This document shows positions 1 through 6,840 of a stretch of DNA of 26,742 nt, one piece after another. Location of the stretch: positions 1-26,742 of the forward strand of contig SVMP01000007.1 of the NCBI GenBank assembly GCA_015067385.1, written 5' to 3'. Below the pieces are notes generated by a model. It was not told the DNA's origin. It worked only from the letters and a program-made list of their open reading frames with translations, and did not search any database. The DNA comes from Oscillospiraceae bacterium. Lineage in GTDB: Bacteria; Bacillota; Clostridia; Oscillospirales; UBA644. Numbering within the stretch: position 1 is the stretch's first letter; each line of letters starts with the position of its first letter. The position numbers and the translations under genes are program-made.

Positions 1-3000
1 GGGACGTTTGCCATCCTGATTATCTGCATCATCCCATATTTTGGTTCCGGAGATGCTGATCTTTTCAATTTCGTGAGTATTGGTTACATTAAAGCCGTCA
101 ATTACGGTTTCATAACCTTCTACTGCGATTTCTTCAAGTGTATATTCGATTTCTTTACCGTCGGCATATTTGTCGAGCTCGGTAAAAGTCCAAGTCCATT
201 TTTCAGCTGCGGAAACGGTTGCAGATCTAACTACTTCGCCGTTTGCAAGAAGATTAATGGTTATGGATTCGGGACGAATACCGTCCTGGTTATCATTATC
301 ATCCCAAGTTTTGGAACCGGAAACTTCAGTTTTTTCGGGAGTGTGAGTATTGGTTACGTTATAACCGTTAACTTTAGAATCATAACCTGCAACTGCATCT
401 TCGGTGATAGTGTAAACGATTTCTTTACCTTCAGCATATTTATCAAGTCCGGTAAAGCTCCAAGCCCATTCTTCAGCTGCGGTTACTGTTTTGGAATCAA
501 CCTTTTTGTTGTTTGCCAAAAGGTTGATAGTGATGGATTCAGGACGTTTGCCATCCTGGTTATCAGCGTCATCCCAGGTTTTAGTGCCGGACACTTCTGT
601 CTTTTTGATCTCATAGCTGTTCATGACATTGTAACCAATAACTTCAGTTTTATAGTTAGCAACTTCATCTTCAGTTATGGAGTATACGATTTTAACACCG
701 TGATCACGGTATACAGGAAGATTTTCGAATTTCCAAGCCCAACCATCAGCTTCGCTTACGGTTACAGTTTTAATAACTTCGCCATCGGCAAGAAGATTGA
801 TAGTGATGAATTCGGGACGAACACCGTCCTGGTTATTTTTATCGTTCCAAGTCTTAATACCCTTTATTTCTACTGTTGCGGGAGTATGTGTATTGGTTAC
901 GATATTACCTTCAACTACAGATTTATAACCTTCAACTGCGATTTCTTCGATAGAATAATCAATTTTTTCGCCAGATTCAAATTCAGGGAGATTTTCGAAT
1001 TTCCAAGCCCAACGATCTTTTTCGCCTACGCTTACAGTTTTAATAACTTCACCGTTTGCAAGAAGATTAATGGTAATGGATTCGGGACGGAGACCATCCT
1101 GGTCATCAGCGTCATCCCAGACTTTAGAGCCTTCGATATCAACTGTCGCAATTTCATGAGTATTGATTACGTTATAACCTTCAATAACAGATTCATAACC
1201 TTCAACTTCGACTTCGGTAATGGTGTAAGAAATCTTGTTACCTGCTTTGAATTCGGGAAGGTTTTCGAATTTCCAATCCCAACCGTCTTTTTCGCTTACA
1301 GTTACAGTTCTGACAACTTCGCCGTCAGCAAGAAGATTGATCTCGATAGATTCGGGACGGAGACCGTCTCTGTTATTATCGTCGTTCCACTTTTTGGAAC
1401 CGGTAATTTCAATAGTGGAAGGAACATGGGTATTTGTTATGTTATAGCCTTCAACTTTTGATTCATAACCGTTAACTGTAATTTCTTCGATAGTGTAAAC
1501 AATTTTTTTGCCGTCTTTATTTACAAAGAGATCTTCAAAAGTCCAAGACCAGTTATCATTTGCGGTTACTGTTTTGGAGTCAACTTTTTCACCGTCTGCA
1601 AGGAGATTAACTGTAATGGATGCGGGACGAACACCGTCCTGGTTGTCGTTATCGTTCCAAGTTTTGGAACCGGAGATCTCAGTTTTAGCGGAAACATGAG
1701 TATTTGTTATATCGTATCCTTCAATTTTGGTTGTATAACCTTCAACAGCTTTTTCGGATACACTATAAATAATTTCTCTGCCACCGGAATATTTGTTAAG
1801 ATTTTCAAATGTCCAAGCCCAATCATCAGCTTCGGTTACGGTTTTTTCTGCAATAGTTTCGCCGTCTGCGCGGAGGTAAACGGTAATGGATTCGGGACGG
1901 AGACCGTCTCTGTTGTTATCGTCATTCCAGGTCTTTGAACCGGAAACGGTAATAACTTCGGGAGTATGAGTATTGGTTACATCAAAGCCGCTTACTGAGG
2001 ATTCATAGCCATCAACAGCATCTTCGGTAATAGTGTAAACGATTTCCTGACCGTTTTCGTTAACAAAAAGATTGTTAAATGTCCAAGCCCAGTTATCATT
2101 TGCGGTTACTGTTTTGGAGGCAACGATTTCACCATTTGCAAGAAGATTGATAGTGATAGAAGAGGGACGTTTGCCGTCTCTGTTATTATCGTCATCCCAG
2201 GTTTTAGAACCGGAAACTTCTGTTTTAGCGGGAACGTAGGTATTGGTTACATTAAAGTTTTCAACTTTGGTTTCATAACCTTCAACTGTGTTTTCAGTAA
2301 TCTCGTACTTGATCTCTTTGCCTGCAGCAAATTTGTCAAGGCCTTTAAAGTTCCATGTCCAATCGTCTTCGGAGGAGATAGTTTCAGATGCGATCTGATT
2401 TCCGTCAGCCCAAAGATTGATGGTAATGGATTCGGGACGGAGACCGTCTCTGTTGTTATCGTCATCCCAGGTCTTTGAACCGGAAATGTCGATCTTTATG
2501 ATTTCATGAGTATTGGTAATATTGAAGCCTTCAACTGTTGCTTTGTAGCCTTCAACAGCTTCTTCGGAAACAGTATATGTAATTTCCTGACCGTTTTCGA
2601 ATTTATAAAGGTTTTCAAAGGTCCAGGACCAACCGTTTTCTGCGGTTACGGTTGCGGAATCAACTTTTGTACCGTTTGCAAGAAGATTTACAATGATAGA
2701 TTCGGGACGGATACCGTCCTGGTTATTGTTATCGTTCCAGGTTTTGGAACCGGAAACGGAGGTTCTTTCGGGAGTATAACTATTTTCGAGATCAAAGCCG
2801 TTTACATTTGTTGTATAACCTTCAACTTTGATTTCACCGATAGTATAAGTAATAAGCTTGCCTGCGGAATATTTGGGAAGATCTTCAAAAGTCCATTCCC
2901 AATTATCTTTTGCGGTTACTTCTTTAGAATCAACTTTTACGCCGTCAGCGATAAGCTCGACTGTAATGGATTCGGGGCGTTTGCCGTCTCTGTTGCTGTC

Positions 3001-4395
3001 GTCATTCCAGGTTTTGGAACCGGAAACAGTAACGACCTCAGGAGTATGTGTATTTATAATATTGTAACCGTCAACAGTTGCTTTGTAGCCTTCAACAGCT
3101 TCTTCGGAAACAGTATAAACGATCTTATTACCTGCTTTGAATTCGGGAAGATCTTCAAAAGACCATGCCCAACCGGTATTTTCGCTAACTGTTACTGTTT
3201 CAATAACTTTACCGTCAGCGAGAAGATTTACGGTAATGGAGGAGGGACGGATACCGTCCTGATTGTTGCCGTCTTTCCAGGTCTTTGAACCGGAAATGTC
3301 AACTGTGGAAGGAATATGAGTATTGGTTACATTATAACCGTTAACTACAGTGCTGTAACCTTCAACTTTATCTTCGGAAATGGTATATTCGATTTCTTTG
3401 CCGTTTTCGTATTTAGCAAGATTTTCAAATTTCCAGGTCCAGCCGTTAGCTGCGGTTACTGTTTTAGAATCAACCTCTGTACCGTCTGCATAGAGTCTGA
3501 TTGTGATGGATGCGGGACGTTTGCCATCCTGATTGTCACTGTCGTTCCAGGTTTTCTTACCTTCAACAGTAACAACTTCGGGAGTATGAGTGTTTGTTAC
3601 ATTGTAACCGTCAACAGTTGTCTCATAACCGTCAACAGTGGTTTCGGTAACAGTATAAGCGATCTCAGTACCTTCTGCAAATTTATCGAGATCGGAGAAC
3701 TTCCAAGCCCAGCCATCTGCTTCGGTTACGGTTTTGGAATCAACCTTTTTGCCGTCAACGATAAGATTGATCGTGATGGATTCGGGACGGATACCGTCCT
3801 GGTTATCAGCGTCATCCCATGTTTTAGAACCGGAAATATCGATCTTTTCTACTTCATGGGTATTAACGATGTCGTTGCCTATAACTTCAGAGGTATAACC
3901 GTCTACGGGAACCTCGGATACTGTGTAAGTTATTTTTTCGCCGTTTTCATATTTATAAAGATCTGTAAATGTATAAGTCCAACCTGCTGCTTCGGTTATA
4001 GTTGCTTTTCTGACTTGCTCACCGTTTGCAAGAAGTTTAACAGTAATACTTTCGGGACGAATGCCGTCCTGGTTATCATTGTCTTTCCAAGTTTTGTCAA
4101 CCGTTATATCTATTTTTTCAACCGCATGAATGTTTTCAACAATATAACCGTCAACTTTAGATTCGTAACCCGCTACAGGTTCTTCTTCAATTGTATAAAC
4201 GATTTCTTTGCCGTCTTTATTGTATTCAACGAGATCGGTAAAGGTATATGTCCAATCATTCTTGGATTCTACTTTTGCACTCTTGATTTCTTCACCATCA
4301 GCAAGAAGATTTACAGTAACAGAATCGGGACGTTTGCCATCTCTGTCGTTATCATCAGTCCATTCTTTGCTAACTTGAATATCAACTGTTTTAAG
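1..4395 (-). repeat. tandem 270-bp (90-aa) Cna-B array, 16 complete units plus one partial
   Basis: The codons for the DGxRP motif (read on the plus strand as gggacg or a close variant) fall at 1, 271, 541, 814, 1084, 1354, 1624, 1894, 2164, 2434, 2704, 2974, 3244, 3514, 3784, 4054 and 4327. The spacing is 270 bp in every step except two steps of 273 bp, each a one-codon insertion. The array continues beyond the left edge. Units differ at many positions, but some stretches are identical over about 40 bp between units 540 bp apart (2537-2576 and 3077-3116). Confidence 0.95.
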
Positions 4396-5121
4396 AGTAT
4401 TGTTTACAATAACAGAGGAACTTTCAACGGAACCGGGATTTACTGTACCGTGTCCCCAAATAGACCAATAATTTGTTTTAGGAAACGAAAGAGAAACGGT
4501 GCCATTATTATATTTAATTTCAACGCCACCAACATTCGCACTGTATCCTGTTACAAAATCAAGCCCATGTGTTTTATTATACAACTCAGGGATTTCTTCC
4601 GCAACGCTTTTAGTTACCATATCCTGTTCATAATTGGACAAAGCTTCGGGGGTCCATGCAAAAATATCATTGCCCTTTTTAGCTACTAAAATATTACCGC
4701 TGAATGAAAATTTCTTTTCACTGCAGGGTTCCTCTTTTACCCAACCGCCGTCGATTTCGGGAAGTTCAACAGAAACAATGGGATCTTCGATAGAGGTAGT
4801 ATAGTTGGGGATTTCGGATGCAAGACGAACTTCTATGTCTTTTGCATTACCGTCAGAGTCCGCATAATTAGATACATCAAAAGAAAAATTCCAACCGTTA
4901 TTTTTCGATGCGGTGACATCGGTGTGATGCTTACCATCGACATAAACTTCAAGTTCTATCGAGTCGGGACGAGTGCTTTCATCAAGATCATCCCATGTTA
5001 CGGAACCTTTTACTGTTATCATTTCACCGTAAACCACAGCAAAGAGCGTTGTCGGGATAAAACCGAGACAGATGCTCATTGTAAGTAATAATGAGATGAA
5101 TGATTTAGCTAATTTTTTCAT
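1..5121 (-). CDS. giant secreted Cna-B repeat surface protein (partial, 3' end outside window)
   Basis: The reading frame is open for 1707 codons from ATG at 5121 to the left edge, so the C-terminus and any sortase or other anchor cannot be seen. The start follows a GGTGGT ribosome site. Residues 1 to about 28 are a signal peptide: Lys-rich start, hydrophobic core, cleavage likely after TTLFA. Residues about 35-240 are a divergent region that begins with an atypical Cna-B-like segment (TWDD...TRPDS) and a stretch I do not recognise. From about residue 245 onward the protein is a tandem array of Cna-B domains with the pattern SKTWDD..NQDGxRPES, GWxWxFxDL, YTVxE, GYxxxVxGYNVTNTH. Cna-B domains are rigid stalk modules of Gram-positive adhesins, and K, E and N at these places are the expected isopeptide residues. 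Most likely role: long extracellular stalk or adhesin. The ligand is unknown. Confidence 0.93.
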   Translation of the reverse strand, partial: MKKLAKSFISLLLTMSICLGFIPTTLFAVVYGEMITVKGSVTWDDLDESTRPDSIELEVYVDGKHHTDVTASKNNGWNFSFDVSNYADSDGNAKDIEVRLASEIPNYTTSIEDPIVSVELPEIDGGWVKEEPCSEKKFSFSGNILVAKKGNDIFAWTPEALSNYEQDMVTKSVAEEIPELYNKTHGLDFVTGYSANVGGVEIKYNNGTVSLSFPKTNYWSIWGHGTVNPGSVESSSVIVNNTLKTVDIQVSKEWTDDNDRDGKRPDSVTVNLLADGEEIKSAKVESKNDWTYTFTDLVEYNKDGKEIVYTIEEEPVAGYESKVDGYIVENIHAVEKIDITVDKTWKDNDNQDGIRPESITVKLLANGEQVRKATITEAAGWTYTFTDLYKYENGEKITYTVSEVPVDGYTSEVIGNDIVNTHEVEKIDISGSKTWDDADNQDGIRPESITINLIVDGKKVDSKTVTEADGWAWKFSDLDKFAEGTEIAYTVTETTVDGYETTVDGYNVTNTHTPEVVTVEGKKTWNDSDNQDGKRPASITIRLYADGTEVDSKTVTAANGWTWKFENLAKYENGKEIEYTISEDKVEGYSTVVNGYNVTNTHIPSTVDISGSKTWKDGNNQDGIRPSSITVNLLADGKVIETVTVSENTGWAWSFEDLPEFKAGNKIVYTVSEEAVEGYKATVDGYNIINTHTPEVVTVSGSKTWNDDSNRDGKRPESITVELIADGVKVDSKEVTAKDNWEWTFEDLPKYSAGKLITYTIGEIKVEGYTTNVNGFDLENSYTPERTSVSGSKTWNDNNNQDGIRPESIIVNLLANGTKVDSATVTAENGWSWTFENLYKFENGQEITYTVSEEAVEGYKATVEGFNITNTHEIIKIDISGSKTWDDDNNRDGLRPESITINLWADGNQIASETISSEDDWTWNFKGLDKFAAGKEIKYEITENTVEGYETKVENFNVTNTYVPAKTEVSGSKTWDDDNNRDGKRPSSITINLLANGEIVASKTVTANDNWAWTFNNLFVNENGQEIVYTITEDAVDGYESSVSGFDVTNTHTPEVITVSGSKTWNDDNNRDGLRPESITVYLRADGETIAEKTVTEADDWAWTFENLNKYSGGREIIYSVSEKAVEGYTTKIEGYDITNTHVSAKTEISGSKTWNDNDNQDGVRPASITVNLLADGEKVDSKTVTANDNWSWTFEDLFVNKDGKKIVYTIEEITVNGYESKVEGYNITNTHVPSTIEITGSKKWNDDNNRDGLRPESIEINLLADGEVVRTVTVSEKDGWDWKFENLPEFKAGNKISYTITEVEVEGYESVIEGYNVINTHEIATVDIEGSKVWDDADDQDGLRPESITINLLANGEVIKTVSVGEKDRWAWKFENLPEFESGEKIDYSIEEIAVEGYKSVVEGNIVTNTHTPATVEIKGIKTWNDKNNQDGVRPEFITINLLADGEVIKTVTVSEADGWAWKFENLPVYRDHGVKIVYSITEDEVANYKTEVIGYNVMNSYEIKKTEVSGTKTWDDADNQDGKRPESITINLLANNKKVDSKTVTAAEEWAWSFTGLDKYAEGKEIVYTITEDAVAGYDSKVNGYNVTNTHTPEKTEVSGSKTWDDNDNQDGIRPESITINLLANGEVVRSATVSAAEKWTWTFTELDKYADGKEIEYTLEEIAVEGYETVIDGFNVTNTHEIEKISISGTKIWDDADNQDGKRP

Positions 5122-5216
5122 AACTGACCACCTTTTTTCAGTCTATATGACTTAATAATTGATTTTGTATCTACCGGATAATGTGTTTTTACCAACACTT
5201 TATCTTTTATGGGTAT

Positions 5217-5246
5217 ATTATACACTATGCCGGCCACAAAATCGGT
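5217..5246 (-). promoter_or_regulatory. promoter of the giant Cna-B gene with shared upstream element
   Basis: On the minus strand a perfect TATAAT (5217-5222) lies about 95 bp upstream of the Cna-B ATG. There is no TTGACA at the -35 position. Instead the sequence ACCGATTTTGTGGCC (5232-5246) covers it. The same element at the same distance from a TATAAT stands in front of the neighbouring gene, which suggests an activator site or a non-standard -35. Predicted leader length is about 88 nt. Confidence 0.6.
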
Positions 5247-5308
5247 CACATTTTCCGAGAATATGTAATTTTTTGACTGATTTTCGAGACTTCACAAAAA
5301 GTTCAAAA

Positions 5309-5737
5309 TTATTGAGTTTCCGCAGAAGACGAAGACAATGCACTGTCCATTAAGAGAAACAGTTCGAGAGCGCTTCTGAAGCTTTCTTCGCTCTTTCCCT
5401 CTCGCCAGGTCACAGCGCCCTGCCAACTTGCATTCTGTCTAAAAAGCAATCTGACCGAAAAAGTTGCCAACTTGCCGACCTTGATATTATCATCGGTATA
5501 AACCTGGGCTATTTTTTCGATATTTGTCTTAAAAGACCTTTTTGATGCAAAATCCTGCGGTGAATTAATCTCATCAAATATACGTTCCATATTCAAGATA
5601 AAATCCATGACACCAACAAATTCGATTCCGCTTTCAAAAAACGAATTGTAAAGTCTTCCTCGGGGAATCTTTTCATCATAAGAATCAACACAAATATAGG
5701 TTGTTCTGTACGAATTATCATAAATCTGTGCCGCCAT
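5309..5737 (-). CDS. small soluble protein of unknown function
   Basis: This is a 142-residue protein with no signal peptide and no membrane segment. Its ATG at 5737 has a GGTGGT ribosome site about 8 nt upstream. I do not recognise the family with confidence. Visible features are a polar N-terminus with YDNSYRTTY and PRGRLYNSF, a central acidic and charged stretch, then a beta-like segment with VRLLFRQNASWQGAVTWREG followed by a helix FRSALELFLLMDSAL and a Ser-rich tail. The segment from SWQG to the helix looks like the conserved core. It sits between the Cna-B gene and the NRPS operon but has its own promoter, which shares an element with the Cna-B promoter. That points to co-regulation with the surface protein rather than with the biosynthetic genes. 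Confidence 0.8.
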   Translation of the reverse strand: MAAQIYDNSYRTTYICVDSYDEKIPRGRLYNSFFESGIEFVGVMDFILNMERIFDEINSPQDFASKRSFKTNIEKIAQVYTDDNIKVGKLATFSVRLLFRQNASWQGAVTWREGKSEESFRSALELFLLMDSALSSSSAETQ

Positions 5738-5766
5738 TATATTTCACCACCTTAATATTTGATTTA

Positions 5767-5796
5767 ATTATACTACACAGCAGTCACATAATCGGT
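5767..5796 (-). promoter_or_regulatory. promoter of the small unknown gene with the same upstream element
   Basis: On the minus strand TATAAT lies at 5767-5772, and ACCGATTATGTGACTG covers the -35 position (5781-5796). The offset between the TATAAT and the ACCGATT block is 23 bp, the same as in the Cna-B promoter 550 bp away. Predicted leader is about 25 nt. Confidence 0.6.
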
Positions 5797-5888
5797 TATA
5801 TATTGCATTTTTTAAAAAATTTTTTTTAAAAATAAAAATAATTGATCTGAAAACATGACCTGCTACATTTTATATTCAACGAAGAGTA

Positions 5889-6494
5889 CTATTTATAGAT
5901 CAGTTTGACCGTGGTAGGTTCCGACAGACAGACACACAGCGTATAATCCGGCAAAAACGGAACTATCCTGAAGAAAACATTTCTCTTTTTCCAGGAAGAA
6001 AGACTTTCCGAAGCATTTTCATCTAAAATACTGTAAGACCAGAAAGAATCGTCTATCCCGTCGCCTGTTAATTTCACATAGCTTTCCTTAGCGGTCCAAA
6101 CATCAAAAAATCTGATCAACGGATCTTTTTTGACATATTCATATTCATCATTATGAAAGAACCTTTTTGAAAGCTTCAGATATCTTTCGCACGCCTGTTC
6201 CGCTGTTTCCGTTTTCAGACGTTCATGCTGTTGCAGATCAACGCCTGTTTCGCAAAAAGCTACGGAAACAACACAATAAGCACCGCTGTGCGTGACCGAT
6301 AAATGTACATTATCCAAGCCGACGATATACGGTTTACCTTTTGATGTTCTGGCTATAGAAACCGATTCTGTATCCAAAGATGTTCCGATCTCATTAAAAA
6401 AAGACTCAAGAGAAGTTTTCATAAGTTTTTCGGTATCTTCGGAATATTCATGATAAACGAACAAAAAGGAGACCGATATATTTTTATCAGACAT
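5889..6494 (-). CDS. Sfp-type 4'-phosphopantetheinyl transferase
   Basis: The enzyme would transfer phosphopantetheine from CoA to the serine of carrier proteins, here the stand-alone ACP and the two T domains of the NRPS. It has 201 residues, slightly short of the 220-240 typical for Sfp. Family motifs are visible in order: LSVTHSGAYCVV (His69), GVDLQ (Asp86) and WTAKESYVK (Trp133, Glu137, Lys141). The second metal-ligand position, usually Glu in GIDIE, is Gln here; this position varies in the family. The start overlaps the end of the ACP gene by 8 bp, so the two are probably translationally coupled. It is the last gene of the NRPS operon. Confidence 0.92.
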   Translation of the reverse strand: MSDKNISVSFLFVYHEYSEDTEKLMKTSLESFFNEIGTSLDTESVSIARTSKGKPYIVGLDNVHLSVTHSGAYCVVSVAFCETGVDLQQHERLKTETAEQACERYLKLSKRFFHNDEYEYVKKDPLIRFFDVWTAKESYVKLTGDGIDDSFWSYSILDENASESLSSWKKRNVFFRIVPFLPDYTLCVCLSEPTTVKLIYK

Positions 6495-6729
6495 TGGTAT
6501 AGCCGTGTTTTATCATATAGTCGATAACGTCCTTAACCGTATGAAGTTTCCAAACATCACGGCTGGGTATCTCGGTATCGAATTTATCTTCAAATACGCA
6601 AACTATATTCATTATATCAAAAGAATTAAGTCCGAGATCTTTTACAAAGTCGGTATCGTAAATAATATTTTTTTTGCCTGTAACTTTACCGACGACATCT
6701 TTAATAAACTTAAAGAGTTTTTCTTCCAT
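6487..6729 (-). CDS. stand-alone acyl carrier protein
   Basis: This 80-residue acidic helical protein has the carrier-protein signature DLGLNSFDIMNIVCVFE. Ser36 is the expected phosphopantetheine site, and the usual DSL is replaced by NSF. The C-terminal TVKDVIDYM helix fits the fold. Between the acyl-AMP ligase and the PPTase, its likely job is to carry the fatty acyl starter to the first condensation domain of the NRPS. A ribosome site AAAGGAAG lies about 30 nt before the ATG, separated from it by a small stem-loop, which is unusual. It could instead be an amino-acyl carrier, but the ligase next to it favours a fatty acyl group. Confidence 0.9.
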   Translation of the reverse strand: MEEKLFKFIKDVVGKVTGKKNIIYDTDFVKDLGLNSFDIMNIVCVFEDKFDTEIPSRDVWKLHTVKDVIDYMIKHGYTNV

Positions 6730-6742
6730 ATTAATATACCGT

Positions 6743-6760
6743 GCTTTCGTTTACGAAAGC
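6743..6760 (-). promoter_or_regulatory. stem-loop between ribosome site and start of the ACP gene
   Basis: On the minus strand GCTTTCG-TAAA-CGAAAGC forms a perfect 7-bp stem with a 4-nt loop. It lies just downstream of AAAGGAAG and 13 nt upstream of the ACP ATG. Folding would shorten the distance between ribosome site and start codon. A role in translation control is inferred. Confidence 0.5.
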
Positions 6761-6796
6761 TTCCTTTCTTTGGGAATTGGAGCAGGTTTTGCTAAG

Positions 6797-6831
6797 CAAC
6801 ACCTACGTGAAAAGTATTTTTCACGCTGTTG
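6797..6831 (-). other. stem-loop downstream of the acyl ligase gene
   Basis: An 8-bp perfect stem (CGTGAAAA / TTTTCACG, loop of 4) is extended by CAACA / TGTTG across a small internal loop. It begins about 10 nt after the ligase stop codon. No run of T follows it on the minus strand, so it does not look like a standard intrinsic terminator. It may be a processing or stability element inside the operon. Confidence 0.45.
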
Positions 6832-6840
6832 TCTCCAAGA

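Noticed and set aside
1..4395. Regular repeats as a possible CRISPR or satellite
   Set aside because: The units are 270 bp, divergent, coding throughout and in frame, with no short identical repeats separated by unique spacers.
73..4689. Long plus-strand open frames (for example 73-1461, 2506-3288, 3316-4689) with repeating Phe/Gly/Tyr-rich products
   Set aside because: They lie antisense to the Cna-B array and their periodic sequence follows from the 270-bp repeat. The minus strand has a signal peptide, a ribosome site and recognised domains over the whole stretch.
5797..5888. Intrinsic terminator after the PPTase gene
   Set aside because: There are long A and T runs at about 5811-5841 but no GC-containing stem just before a T run on the minus strand. 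The operon end is therefore not placed.
6797..6831. Terminator between the acyl ligase and the ACP
   Set aside because: The stem is good, but no T run follows in the direction of transcription, and the ACP and PPTase belong functionally with the upstream genes.
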